A stretch of 64,000 nucleotides of DNA. Source: Grifola frondosa (taxonomy: Eukaryota; Basidiomycota; Agaricomycetes; Polyporales; Grifolaceae). The stretch is taken from NCBI GenBank assembly GCA_001683735.1, contig LUGG01000054.1:20840-84839 (forward strand), written 5' to 3'. A model generated the notes under the pieces. That model did not search any database. It worked only from the letters and a program-made list of their open reading frames with translations, and was not told the DNA's origin. This document shows, in pieces, positions 11,301 through 23,888 of this stretch; position 1 is the stretch's first letter; each line of letters begins with the position of its first letter. The translations under genes were made by a program, and so were the position numbers.

Positions 11301-12560
11301 ACGAGAGGAAGCACCGCACGGAGTCGTATCGCGGGAAAAGGACGAGGGAGAGGGGTCGGATGCGGCACAGCAAGCAACGAGTTGGCCGCGTCCGACGACC
11401 AGGGCGCGCCCGATCCAGTGCTCGGTTTCGTGCGTATGTGAGACGTTGGCATTGTTGCATGCGGGTGCGCGTGGGCTGGTGGTAAGGGAGTGTGTGGGTG
11501 TGACAGCGAGGACAGACATGCGAGCGCGAGGGTGTGGTGTGCGCGAGCGCAGCAGCAACGGGCGCGCGCTGCGAGTGTCACTCGGCGATGGGCATGAGAG
11601 GAGGCGGGCGAGAAGGTGCACGAGCAGATACCGGGGCGCGGGCACGAAAGAAGGCGGTCGTAGGCGTGGCGAGGGGTGCTGAATGGGGGGACATGAAGTA
11701 AATACTTTACGTACCTGCCGTCATGTCTTTAACCTCCTGCATGTACTTCCCCTCACGGCACCAGGTGTGGCATCGGGTGATGCCTGCTTCGTCGGGGTCG
11801 TCCATCGCGGCGTCTGCGTGTGTATCTATCGGCGAGTTGTGCGGGCCGCGCACGGGTGTGGATGCGGCGGCCAACGCGAGTACGCAGGACAGCGAGGGAG
11901 CGTGCGGGTGTGGCAGGACGCAGGAAGGGATGTGACACAGGTGTGGAGATTGGGTGAGAGGTGTAAGGGAGGTGGGCGAGGGACGCAGACGCGAGCGCAG
12001 GTAAGAGGCGGGCGCGACGGGCATACTGCGGGACGCGGGCGAGTGTGGAGCGCGGGCGCGAGGGACGCGAGCGCAGATGCAGGGCGTAGACGTGGACGCG
12101 GGCAGGTGGGCGCGAGGGACACAGTACAAGAGTGGGCACTTACGAAGATGTACACGCGCGAGCGTCCTGGACATCCACCTTCAGTCTCTCCTCAATGTAT
12201 CCTTCTGACCCCTCCTATAGTGCAAATGGCAGCGGCAGCGGCGCGTCTTCGAAGATTTGTTGAGGCGGTATCATCTGGTGGGAGGAGGCCGTGGCTGAGG
12301 CTGCTGGCCACAGCTGCACGCTTGCACGCCTGCCCGCGCCGTGCACGGATGCGCATGGATGCGGGAGACATGCACGAGCATGCGGCCGTGGTGAGAGAGC
12401 GCGTGGGTGTGGCGGCGAGCGCGAATGCGAGCGTCGGGGGGAACACAAGAGGGGCGAGCGCGTGCATGCGGTGCGCATGTGTGCACGTCTAGGTGAGCGA
12501 GTACGTGCCGCAAGGGAGTATGTAGGTGCAGGCAACAAGGGAGGTGATGCGCATGGGACA
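11300..12560. repeat. GC-rich, G-skewed low-complexity DNA with gene scraps
   Basis: The plus strand is dominated by irregular runs of GAGCGCGAG, GGGTGTGG and CGCGGGCG words. Long frames occur on both strands, but they consist of Arg/Ala/Gly or Pro/His/Arg runs and are artefacts of composition. Two minus-strand islands look like exons: about 11708-11800 (DPDEAGITR...GKYMQEVKDMTAG, followed by GTACGT) and about 12155-12265 (EDAPLPLPFA and EGYIEERLKVDVQ). I cannot identify them. Confidence 0.5.
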
Positions 12561-12720
12561 GCGAGCGTCGTGCGGGGAACGCTCGACGCGTACTGTATTT
12601 TAATTTTTAGTTTAGTTTCAATTAAAAATAAGAGCTTACCGGCAACCGAGCATCGTTTTCACGGCGAGCGCGGGGCAAAAGATGACGAGGACGAACAGGC
12701 CGATCTAGCCCGATGACGTA

Positions 12721-12766
12721 GATGCGGTCGTCGACGCATCCATTTCAATACGTCGACGACCGCATC
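12721..12766. repeat. Perfect 16-bp hairpin, foldback family copy 1
   Basis: 12721-12736 is the exact reverse complement of 12751-12766, with a 14-nt loop. The core GCGGTCGTCGA is shared with the hairpin at 37408-37491. The sequence on the left, from about 12704, also follows the second element's arm. Confidence 0.8.
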
Positions 12767-12779
12767 GGCAAATTAGTCA

Positions 12780-13300
12780 TTCCAAGGGTTTCGCCCGCCG
12801 CAGGCGGGCCGCGCGGCGGCCCAGGGTGCCCCGACGACCACCCAAATAGGCACCCAGGATTTCCTCCCTGGGAACGCAAGCGCTCCAAGCTTCATCCTCG
12901 TCGAGACACTGTTGTCTCCTTCATCTTCCTGCTCCAAAGTGTCTGAGCTACTGCATATTTTGTGGTAGAAATATCGGATTGAATTTCGCGAATATACTTG
13001 AACTTGAATTGCCTTTTTTGGATTGACCACGAAGCTTCTTACTTGCACATTAAGTTCGCATCAAGATCTAGTCCGAACATTCTCTGCGTGAAACATTGCA
13101 TTAATGTATCGTCTACCATCACTTGGATACAACAACTGGATTCTTCAAGCAAGCACAGCATTAATTGGTAAACCCCTGATCACCTAAACTCTGATTCTCC
13201 TAAGCTCTCCTCTTCCGTCGCCGAATTCATTTACCGATCTCACTCAACTCATTTGTCGAGCATGCTACCTTTGAGCTTGATCATGATGATCTACATGACA
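12780..13300. other. No supported gene
   Basis: It begins with a short GC palindrome (about 12797-12813). After that I see only short frames on either strand. Confidence 0.5.
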
Positions 13301-13307
13301 GAACTAC

Positions 13308-13793
13308 ATGGCCCTTGAATCCATCCCTGGAAGACCTCGAGCTCTCAACCTGTGTTTTCAACGTTATTCTGCCAACTCCGGGTCCACCGACACTCTTTGG
13401 TCTTGTGCCACACGTCTTCACCCGCCAGAGGATATTCTTACCCAATGTTCTGTCGATGCCCTACCTATCTTCTTCAAGGTTATTGGACAAGTGGCGAGGG
13501 ATGCATGTTACCTTACGGCACAAGGTGTTGAGGATTGAGTGAGGCAGTTTTATGATGAAGATCAGCACTTTGCTTCGTGCTGGCTCGAGGCACGCCCAAA
13601 CTATCTGTCACGGCTTGAATGGCGGAGGGTTGCTGTGGCTATGGACATCATATCTGCTGCGGCAGCTGAACTGCTTAACCTCTCGCGTGTCATTTGCTCG
13701 GACCCGAGAAATGGTGCCGTGAGACTTCAAGTCCAATTAACGCCACCAGTAGGAGAGGTAGGTAACTCTGTATTAAATTTATTCTGTTTTTGA
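13308..13793 (+). pseudogene. Unrecognised ORF remnants
   Basis: Overlapping frames of 76, 75 and 84 codons. Reading one into the next gives a segment with YDEDQHF and EWRRVAVAMDIIS that looks protein-like, but it needs a stop at 13536-13538 to be ignored. No domain is recognised. The following stretch to 14280 is AT-rich with no supported feature. Confidence 0.25.
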
Positions 13794-14280
13794 TGCAAAT
13801 ATCTCTTTAGCATCTTGATGATACACTGCCTGTCTTCGACAATACCCTTTGTTCGCGACAAGTCCCTGCAAGTGCCTCAGAGGTGCCATTTGACCGTCCG
13901 ATTTGTGCACTTTTTACGCTTGATTATAAATGCCAGTATGATACAAATTACCTTCTTGCGAATCTTATATCTTTATCTGACCTTTAGCTTCGATTTTAAA
14001 CAGCATTTTATGCTACGTATTTGGCTCAATTCATCGGATAGCTTTTATTCTACAAACACCTCTGTTATAATTTTAATAGTCTTGTCGTGTTTATATTTTA
14101 CCAATCTTTCTATTTGTTCCTTGTTGTTGTGAAGAGAGTCTAATTTACTGAATGGTCTGAACAGCCGATATGAGTACGGGTGAACGGGCACTACGTAGCG
14201 GTGATTACTGAGCACGGAAGCAAATAAAGGTGACAGCCTCCCTCCAACCGAAGTAAGCCCACTCCTTTCTCTTAGTGATC

Positions 14281-17200
14281 ATGTCGACATTTGAACCTGA
14301 ATCTGTCGTTGCTATTCTAAAAAGTCTACAGCCAGGGTTGCAGGAGCAAAAGAAGTTCGAGAAGACCTGGAAACAGAACGTATGTACACTTGTAGCTCAC
14401 TTCCGCTACCAATGAGCACTCTACTAATTACATCTACTAGGTCGAGAAGCGTTGGAAAACCTGGAAGAAAAATCGCCAGACTCAGTCACAGTATATGCTA
14501 CAGTTAGAATGGGAAGCTAATGTTGTCGAATATGTCAGTCATGTCTCCAAAGAAACTGCAGGCCTCGTCGTTGCTGGCAGTCTCTGAAAGGAGATTCCCT
14601 TATTCGGACCACACTTCTTGCTGCCGACGTATTTGCAAGTTCAGAAGCGCGATGCCATGCCAAACATTACTCCAGATGTCGCTTACCTCAAGCCGTTACA
14701 CATCATCCACCCCTTTTACTATCCCGAACTCACCAAGTGCCCCCAGTGTAACTCGACTCGTGTCAGCTGGAATGGATGGACTTCCACGGGACATCGCGAG
14801 GTTCATGGTCTAAGTCGGGAGGAGACTGCGCTTGGATATCAGTTGCGATGCAAAAATGCGAGGATCGGTATGGAGCTCATGGTACTATGGAAAGTGCTGA
14901 ATCCGGAACATATTGCTTTACAACTACGAGTCATCTATTCTGGGAAAAGCGTGAACACTGGGAGATCCCAGGTGAGTACTTCAACACCTCGGGTCAGCTT
15001 CTTTACGCTTACCTTGTGTTCACGTGCACCAGCCGGGATCCCACTTTTTCTGAAGCGCTGCGCTGTAACCCGGGAGCTCCTTAATTTAATCATCGAGCTC
15101 CACCCATCAATGACGGCTGCCGGCCTTGCGACAAATATCCATCGTGCGTTATATTTCACCTTATGGTGATTGCCTTGTATGTTCAAATATAATTTACAGA
15201 GCTACACCTCCTCGAGTATCATAGCAAGAAACTCGCTTTTCTGCGAAGCTTTCAGGTTCGAATTGGGCAGAAGCAAACCGGCCTCAAGAGCATGCAGCCG
15301 CTACGAGAATTCTCAAAGCCCTCGGATGCGAAAGGCTATAATGACCAGTCAATCACGGATGACCTGATTTCTGATATATTTTTAAAGTTTAGCGAGAAGA
15401 CACGACAGGCAGAATCCGAAAATTACATGAAAACTCTCACAGGTATGTCTTCTATCGGTACTTGTTCTTATCGGAGTTAAACAGTTTCACAGCTGTCTGT
15501 CTTTCCCTGCACAACACGTTTCGAGCGTCGAGCAAGGCCAGCATCGTTGGCGGTGATCAAAACCGGGTCAAGCATATGAGAGGGGGAATCTTGAGTGTTA
15601 TCAATGAACGTAGTGAGACGCTCACCTGGGTGCATATCACTTTCTCACTTTGTCGACCCTACACTGATGGTGATGTCCACGTAGCACTTCTGTCAGTCAC
15701 AGGCAACAGCGGAGATTGCAGAAGTGCTAAAGGGGCTCAGGCAGCGTAAGAGCTACTTGAAGTTGCCGACCCAGAAATGGTAGTCGTCGATAATTGCTGC
15801 CATGTTCGAGGTGCCATCGTGAAGGTCTTCCCCAATACTCGTGTTGTTCTCGATGTCTGGCACTTTTTGATGAGGTACGCACATCTGTTATCTCGAATTT
15901 TGTGATTAATTACCTGTTATTTTCAGATATCTAGCCTGTGTTATTGGTGGATCAAAAAATCCAGTCCGGAGCGCAGTTGGTCGAGACATTGTCGAGGCTA
16001 TTTTGAAGACATCCGCTGACAAGCAAAACCCCGCAGTGTACTGGAATCAGGAGGAGCAAGAGGTGCACATTGTAGCTGCATACGAGAAATGGGCGAGGAA
16101 CGGAGGAGTGTGGAATGCAGCAGCCGAGAAGGTGAGTTCAAATGCCCATTAATCAATTCCACTTCTTCACAACTCTCCAGGTGCACGCCGATCAACTCGC
16201 CCATGTTCAAAAAGGATGTCTTGCACGCTTGCGTCAAGATGTCCATCCGAGGAAGCCATATCGAAGGCTCGCACAAGCACTGGAACGGACTTCAGCGATC
16301 TTATGCAAGCAGACTTGAATCCATGACGGTGCTCAGTCACGATTACATTTTGTGCCGCAACGTACGAATCCATTCAACGATGACCGCCCTGGACAATTCA
16401 TTCTCTCTACTTCTGGATCTCATCATCTTCATCTTGTCGACGCAGTCGCAAATCTATGGAATCTACTCATTCTACCACGACACGGCGAAAAACCATCCCC
16501 GAGCCTTTGTCCCATGCCTCGCCTTCAGACTGTCCCCAGCGATGAGACGTTTGGCCTTGTCAAGTCAAACGCCGCTGTCAGTTACCACGCGCTTGTGGAA
16601 ATCAAGGATGAGCCTCGAGATAGCCTGCTAGACCTCTCACTACATGACAATCAACAAGCCGAAGACATTTGTGTCGAGCTCAACATTGATCCGGCCCTAC
16701 TCTACAAACCGTTGCCGTGTCTGAAGGCTCTCGCATTCGGACACCCAGCCACAGTCAGGCTGTAGCCGTAACCACTCAGACACCCCGTGCGGTGAGTGAC
16801 TCACTACAATAGCTTCTCAATCGCTCATTCACAGCACCCTACAGTGGCTGCACTCACCGAGTCTTGCGATTTGCGATTCCCATCCCATAGTTACTGATGT
16901 TGATGCCTTCGAAGAAGCACCCGCGATTGGGGATATGGGGCCGGGCACTCCGGTACGTGCAGTTCATTGACTTATTCATTCCCATGTGAGGCTCAAGCTT
17001 GCGTACCACACCAAACAAGGCCGACGATGGACTGAATCAGAGCCTGAGATACTGAAAGCCATTGCAATGCACATGTTTGAAGTGCAAATCGGAAGTGCCC
17101 GCCTCAAGCAACCAGGAGAGAGGGGGATCGGAATGGAAAAGGATGCAAATGGGGGTCCTGGTTCCACCAGTGTCGAGGTGCGCATACTTCTTGTTCCATT

Positions 17201-18460
17201 TGCGCTGTCGCTAACATCTGAGGTGCAGGCCAGGCGTCGGTGCTGGGGACTAGCTACGGCGAGCACAAGCACACTTACCATTTTGGGAACAAGTGGACAT
17301 CTGGACTCGGAGTCGAGCGCAAGTGGCCGCAAGAGTGCCAGTACGATGTCTGACTTTTTCTCTGCTAGTCGACTGACAGCCTCTGTCTCCTCCTCCCTGT
17401 CTATGCTACCTCCGTTAACCATCTCTGGACTAAGTCGTTCTCAACGTATCTTTTCTGTCACCACCGGAATCAACGTACTCTCACTATCAATCACAGCGAA
17501 GCACGAATACCTCATCTTCATGGACTTGCGCCTTGAGCAGCAATGGACGTCATTTGCCATGACTCCGCACAAGTGGGTCACTGCAGCGAATGATTACAAT
17601 GCACGTCTTGAGAGCGTGAATCGCTCTAACAGATGCTCGACCATTTACAAGACCCCTCGTGCCCTTATGGAGAAGCTCGGCGCAGTGGAGCCGGAGATAT
17701 TGAGTCGTTTCGCGTCGAGCAACTTTACCTGTGTGTTTCATCTGTGTATTTCTCTGCGGACACCTAGCTGATGCTTGCTCTCACTCCAGCCAAGGGAGAA
17801 TCCGAAGACTTCTGGCACAAGCACTGCCATGCTGTCCCAGCCTTGGTCAAGACTGAAGCTGGAGACAAGAAAAAGGTGAGCATAAAGCATTTGCAGGCCG
17901 TCTATTCACATATCTGACATTGTTCACAGCGCAAATCATGTCTGCCTGCGCTGCAAGAAGCTCATGTGGCCGGGACCCGAGGGCTACCCATCAACCACAA
18001 GAAGTCGTACTGCTCAGATGGCGTCAAGCAGAAACTGCCAAAGGTGGAACAGAAGGTCAATGGCGTCGTCGAGACCATCATCGAGGAGCTTCCCGAATGG
18101 CCACAACCATCCGGCGTGTTCACGCACAGAACACATTTCCATCCCGCAGCGTTCCTGGCCGTGGTGCGCGACATGTACACGCTTCTTGTGGCTGAGGGAG
18201 GGAACGGCGGGGACCGCTTCATGGAATATCTCGCCTTCGCGGACATGCTGCAAAAGCGGACAGCTGTCGAACCCGGCATGATCCTCTTCAAGCTTTTCAA
18301 TTCCCTTCAACTCGGGTCCGTGTCTCCCGAGCTCATTGTCGAGCGCGACGGCGTGCGATATCTTTGCGTGAACATCCTTTATGATAACAACGACGGCGTC
18401 GCCGAGAGCATTCACACCGATAGCGTTACAGGAGGTGATCCGGCGGGTATGACTGTTTGA
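14281..18460 (+). pseudogene. Multi-exon fungal transposase-like gene, decayed N-terminal part and open last exon
   Basis: ATG at 14281 opens exon 1 (to 14379), followed by a 61-nt intron (14380-14440). Exon 2 encodes a zinc-ribbon-like segment: YPELTKCPQCNSTRVSWNGW, then RCK(K)CEDRY. Later exons carry SL-NTFRASSKA, VVVDNCCHVRGAIVKVF and LDVWHFLMRY, which resemble an RNase H-fold (DDE) transposase core; where I expect the first aspartate this copy has His. After GSHIEGSHKHWN and LWNLLILPRHGEKPSP the gene seems to continue through 17400-17740 to a final exon (17966-18460) that is fully open and ends GGDPAGMTV. Disruptions include TGA near 14588, a lost A in the A-run at about 14856, and frame changes near 15765, 16240 and 16360. 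A DUF6729-type N-terminus is my guess. That both halves are one gene is inferred from order and spacing. Confidence 0.6.
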
Positions 18461-19158
18461 GCGAGCTGGGGGAACTCGGAGTGGTTTGGTTGCTTGGATT
18501 TTTGTTCAAAATATTAGGCAGTATGTATCTACTACACAAGCTGTTTATTTCCCTTCTTCCAATGACATAAATTCGCACCGGACGAAGAGAATATGATATT
18601 CTGTGTGTTTCTCCGTGTGCGTTGCGGTCGATCACGTGCCTATCGATTTGGTCGGGGCATTCTAGGGTTAAGGTCCCGTTTGGTCGGGATTCGTCTTGGG
18701 TCTTTAGGGACCAAACCAGACCAACATTCCTCCCCCCTTGGAACGGCGGTGTTGCCACCGCATCTACGTCAAATATCACGTGACTTGGTCAGTGGCTCCA
18801 GCCACCAGGCGCTTACCCGTTCTGCGGACTTGTGTTGCTTATTGTGGCGCTCGGGTGGCTGTGGGTTGTTGGGCGCCCCGTGGGTGCTTAATTGTCATCA
18901 AATCACGCGAAGTCTTTGCTTCTTGACTTCTTGATCTTCTGGCCCTGATTTACATTAAATCTCTGCTTCTTCTGTCAATCTTGCCTATCAATCTTGAATC
19001 TGACTATCTACACACCTCTGTATGTCTGTCCTTGGCTGTAGAACTTGTGTTGAGTACTGACAATCATCTGTTGATCCCCTCCCCTATCTTTCACCTCTTT
19101 GCACCTCCAAGTCACTTTCTAGCTCCCACTTCCCATTTACCTCTCCATATCACTTCAA
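18461..19158. other. Intergenic region, likely 3' end and promoter
   Basis: It lies between the transposase-like gene and an ATG at 19159. It contains an imperfect inverted repeat of TTTGGTC and GACCAAA words at about 18668-18720 and pyrimidine-rich DNA before 19159. Nothing else is supported. Confidence 0.4.
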
Positions 19159-21720
19159 ATGGCAGACTCTCCTCAGTGAGTAATATATTTCTACATGATT
19201 TCACAGGTTTACATGGGGAATAGGGCTGGAAATGGAGGATTGGCTGTGATTCCTGCTCCTGGGGAAAGAGTGGAGCCTCTCTCCCTCAAGGGAAGGAATG
19301 TTAAGCTTCCTGAGCTGTTCCAAGTCTTTGGCCACCCCTTAAACCTTTTCTGAGGGGAAATGTTACCTTTATTTGCATGACACGTCCCCACAGAGTCTGC
19401 CACTTTTGCAAAGTGGTGCCGTGAGGAGATGACTTACCGTTGGTTTGAAGAAGGAGGCGGATGCTGCTGGTGAGTTCATGCATGCTTATATTCTCTATAA
19501 CCTCCACTCATGCTATAAATTGTAGGATTGCTGGAGTTAAAGCCGGGGGACTGTGTTTTTGCACGTGACCTCTAGGAGACGGTGATCCCTACAACGATAT
19601 AATCCAGTGCTGGATAGTTCCTACAGAGTTCGTAATTATTAATTTTGTTCATCCAGTAAAATTCTAACGTCACTGTCATTATATTAGTCGTATCAGCCAG
19701 ACTTATCGAGTGCGTACAGTGATTTGCCACTCAAGTTCTAGGCGAGCGTTGGCTCGATCTCCCTTCCTCCGTCATGGAATGCGGAGAGGGAGACATATGA
19801 GCATGGCTATGCCTTTGAGCGCTCCCCATATGCGTCCCTTTGAAGAGTCACACCGCTAAGGCACCACCTCTCCGCTTATCCGCTGATGCAAACGTACCAA
19901 AGTCCTCGCAATCTTCCGGTTCTGCTGCGGGGACCAAGGTGTATCTCAATACATTATCAGAGCATCACAAGCTTCGCAAGAAGATGGTTGAGGTATGTTG
20001 CATTGCATTGCATTATTAATTATTAATTATTAATTATTATTATTTTGTTTCATGACAGTTGGGAACACAGATTGCGATCCAGTGTTTGGAGACGGTCGAA
20101 GTTCATTACAGATGCTTTGAAACTTCAAGCCAATTTAACTAACCTTCTGCCCATTGTTTTGAGGGCAACTATGCATTCCCTGCAGCTCAGCTTAATTTGG
20201 TACACATAAGTCATATGAAGAGTTTGAGAAATCTGGTGAGTTTTTAATTTTTTTTCTCTGAAAATTGTAACTGAATACTTGATAGCGGGCAAGTTCAAGG
20301 AGGACTTGGGGCATTTTGCCAGCAAGCACATGGATGGCCACGACTCTATGGTGGTCTCACGGTTATGGTGACCAAGTCAGATTTGGCTCCCACTGATCAT
20401 CCTGGCCTTTTTCATGCTGCAGAGCTGGGTTGCTATATTCAGCTTAGTGGCTTATGTCTCGCTGTATTCTCTGGTCTGCACTTTCATGGGGGGACTCCAC
20501 CTGTCGCGCCAGAGGTAAAGTGGCTGAGCCATGGTCATGCTGCTTCACTCAGGTTTTTTATCCGAGTGGTCCAATCATGGACGGTGCTTCTCATATTGCT
20601 TTGGCTGCCTTGCCTGGTGATAATCTACTGTGTATGTCCAGAGATGATCGCTCCTGAGTACGTCATTCATTTGATGTCTTGATTGTGTTTAACTTGTTAT
20701 TTGTAGGAATGATGGTCAATCTGGGCGTTACCTTCCAATATGGCCAACCACATGTCTGAGGGTCATGCGCTGATGAGTCGTGAGGCTCATTTTGACTTTG
20801 TTGTCCGCTCGCTCACTCAGTTGTCCAGTTTCATTATTTGGCAGTCTGCACTGGACATGAAGATTTTCATGGACTTGGACAAGTTTCTCTCTGCATTTAC
20901 ATTGATGTATCCAGAGACTTCACCCGATACTTCGTCATTCGCTGTGGAGCATATCTATCATCCGAAGCCTTGGTCGCTTGGGCCTGGTATGACAGCGGTC
21001 AATTCTGAGTCGGGTGTACTCGGATGGAGGCTGCTCAGTCCTGGATTGCACACAAGGAGACTATGACCAAGTTTATACCTTCTGTTCTGCTAAGTCGGGG
21101 CCGTGCTGGTCTTGGCCGTTCAAGTATGTTTTTAATTTTTGTTTGAGTGTCTTCACTTATCGTATTTGTTCAGACGCCCGTAAGAAAGTGCCGTCCGACA
21201 GCAACTCGCAAGGCGAGCGACAAGGTTGTGAAGCCTGGTGTCTCAGACTTCTTATTTTTGTTATAATTTATGCTGACATATTTAATAGCCATTAGGAAGA
21301 GCCGTCGCCATGCTCAAGCAGATGGTGATGATGAGGGTGGGGCGACTGAGCCAGAGTCTCAGTCAGAATATGTGGATTCTGGTCGTTCACGTGGTGCGTA
21401 TTTTTTTATTGTGCTTGTAGATCTTACTAAGCTGTCTTTAGGACGTAAGCGTGCCGCAGATGCTTCTGTGTCTGAGCACTCTGAAGATGACATAGACATC
21501 TCTGTGTCCAAAGGTGAGCATCATCCACCATTGCATTGCTGTTTCATGATCTCATTTATTTATTTTAGTTGATAAGGGTAAGGGCAAAGAGTATAAGCGT
21601 GTACGCATCATGCAGAGTTCAGAGGAATATGAAGGTACGTAACACATTGTTGTTCTTTATAGAGTGATTCTTATGTTTGCAAATAGAAGGTAGCGATGCG
21701 GGCTCGGGGGAGATAGGTTA
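19159..21720 (+). pseudogene. Multi-exon gene of a repeat-associated mushroom family, decayed
   Basis: ATG at 19159, an intron at about 19176-19206, then GRNVKLPELFQVFGHPLN followed by two in-frame TGA codons at likely Arg positions (near 19350 and 19378), then ESATFAKWC-EEMTYRWFEE. Further on, 20365-20660 encodes SGLCLAVFSGLHFHGGTPP and, in another frame, YPSGPIMDG and AALPGDNLLCMS. 20740-21060 encodes an acidic/aromatic stretch (DLDKFLSAFTL). From 21120 small exons separated by 45-60-nt introns encode Lys/Arg/Glu/Ser-rich segments (GRKRAADASVSEHSEDD, then DKGKGKEYKRVRI). I remember the SG-AVFSG-FHGGTPP motif from multicopy Agaricomycete proteins without known function. A nuclear role is suggested by the basic tail but is speculative. 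Confidence 0.5.
19999..20045. repeat. AT-rich microsatellite within an intron
   Basis: Short tandem copies of GCATT followed by repeats of ATTAATT and then ATT. It lies in an apparent intron with donor GTATGT at about 19993 and an acceptor near 20059. Confidence 0.6.
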
Positions 21721-22099
21721 GTGTGTCATGGCTGCTAGTCGTCAGCAAAGGAGCTGGAGCTAGCCTCGCAACTCAAGATGCAGGTGCTGGACCGGCAGGG
21801 TATAGGGATGTCTTCTTCTGCACGTAGGTGATAAATCATGTCTGTATGATATTTTTACATTCTGAGCCGGAATGAGATTGATGCACATGCACGGTTGATG
21901 GCTATTTCTGCTGCTGAGGTGTCAGACATTACAAGTGCGTAGCATACTTTGTGTGCCAGCTTAGAGCATCACTAATTTATTTATGACAGTTTCCGGGACT
22001 GAACCGCTGCCTACATCAGTCTCTGAGTCATCCATTTCTGCTGCTCCAGGTATGTTAATTTATATTTGCTTGTCCATGCTTGATTTTAATGTCTTCTAG

Positions 22100-23888
22100 T
22101 TTATGCAGATGTGTTGGAGCTGTTTTCTCTCAGCAGTCTCACAGTACCCGTGATGAGATTGCTAGCATCGCAATGGCGATAGAAATGCAGAAGCACTTTC
22201 AGGGTCCTGGCACATGGCAGTCACAACTTGCAGAGTTTGTTGCAGCCAGCAGCAGTGCTAAGCGGTTCACTTCTGACTTTGCCGTCTCTGTCTCTAGAAT
22301 TTGGGAGCCTCTCCAGTTTGCTAACACTAAACTGGGGACTTCCAAGTTGGAGCTCATCATATTCAGATGCCAGTAATGCTCTCTAACTGTGCTGCCTGGG
22401 CTTGGCTCAATGACCTGGTCCTTCCTCACTGGCCTCCTTCCTTGTCGACACTTCATCCACCTCTCATAATGACTTGGATTGGCTAGCTCGTCTTTCTAGG
22501 CTCATTTACCAACAGTTCATTTTGCGCAAGCCGGGGACCGTTGTTCCTTCACAAGTGGGCTTGACAGATATCTCTGACGATGGTCATGCCTTCCCTCTCC
22601 CTTCTTGGTTTCGCATCTACGACGACGATGACACTCGGTTGAACTACATGCTCAAGCTTATTCGTAACATCGTCATCCGTTGGTTAAATTTTCCACAGGG
22701 CATCTCGGAGATCCAAGGTCGTTTTGTGCAGTACGTGGTGGACACTTTTCATGAGGACGTGTTGCTGGTGTCCGCCTTATGGGATGTACACCGCAACATC
22801 AACTCTCGTGTTCTTGGTCACCAAGGGGGGCGTACTACAAATCTGAGCACAGATGCGTTATCACCATTCCTTGCTTCTCTCACCGCTCTTCCACTCCATG
22901 ACCATACCTCTGCAGAGTACCATGTCCTTGAGGAGATTGGACAACAGGTCCATCGCTGTGGAGTTCTCACTGAGAAGTTCAATGACTCACATCCTTCCAC
23001 TTCCACTTCCTCTTCCTCCACTTCCATGCCTCCCACTCCCACCACTCCTTTTGCTCATGGCCTGCAGCGCATTCTGGATTTCTTCTTTCTGTTGCTTCCA
23101 CTTGTTGACGGAACAGGCAAGCCTCCGTATTCCCCACTTCTTGCATTTGTCCTTGGAAGTCTGGACAAGCGTCTTCCCTTTCGTCAGCTCGCTCCCTCCT
23201 GTGCCAACATCACCTCCTCCCATGGTCCCCTTCATCCAGCCAACATCGACAAGCCGGGTGGTTTTGCGAGTGCCTGTATCTTTCGTGGCATCACCTTTGC
23301 AACTCAGGCAGCTTTGGGATCCACTGTTTTCTTTTCTACGCTTGCTGATTGGGATGCATTTGTCGCACTGCATGCTCATGACGATCCCACCTTCTTGTGC
23401 TGCAAGGATGCATATGGTACTGCTATTGCCGGTCGGTCTATCCACTGTGCATCAGCTTATTTCATTGCTGAGCAGCAGTGGAATGTTTGGCTGAAGTCTC
23501 ACTGCGACATCCATGGTCGTGTGGACTTTATGGAATGCTATGCCTATTTGCGTGGTCGTAACAGCAGTACACCGCAGATTGGTAGGCTGGTTTCCATGCT
23601 ACTTGCTGCAGATCTTTACTATGCTGGAAAGGTTCGTGCACCAGGTGTACAGGAGATGGGAGGACTGTGTTTGATTTGGACAGTGGTGCGATCAAAGGTT
23701 TGAAGCATCTTCACCTTCTCCCCTCTGATGCTTCTGCTCCTATGGTTGTTGATATGTTTATGGCTGTCTCCACCTTTGTGATGGAGAACATTCCCAAGGA
23801 GATTGCTGACAAGGTCTCTCTTGACTTATTCATGGTGGAGCACATGCTTTGCAAGATTGGCCGCTCTGCTGCGTACTTCAAGTATTAG
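22100..23888 (+). CDS. Conserved hypothetical protein of a repeat-associated family, nearly intact
   Basis: A long frame (about 22474-23703) is preceded by coding sequence from about 22110 (SRDEIASIAMA-type segment, KRFTSDFAVSVSRIWEPL) and WLNDLVLPHW. The core reads PLPSWFRIYDDDDTRLNYML, WLNFPQGISEIQG and SALWDVHRNIN. A Ser/Thr/Pro-rich linker sits at about 22990-23045, then KDAYGTAIAGRSIHCASAYF. The frame ends with a stop at 23703, but the next frame continues FDLDSGAIKGLKHLHLLPSD to 23888, so one base appears lost near 23660. A TAG at 22484-22486 lies at the junction with the upstream part. I know similar proteins only as multicopy, uncharacterised mushroom proteins. No catalytic motif or membrane span is clear. 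Confidence 0.5.

Noticed and set aside
11446..12538. Long overlapping frames on both strands in the GC-rich tract.
   Set aside because: They are Arg/Ala/Gly or Pro/His/Arg runs produced by composition, with no motif or consistent splicing.
12721..12766. A tRNA or transcription terminator.
   Set aside because: No D-, anticodon- or T-arm consensus is present, and the hairpin is not followed by a T run. The second copy at 37.4 kb argues for a repeat element.
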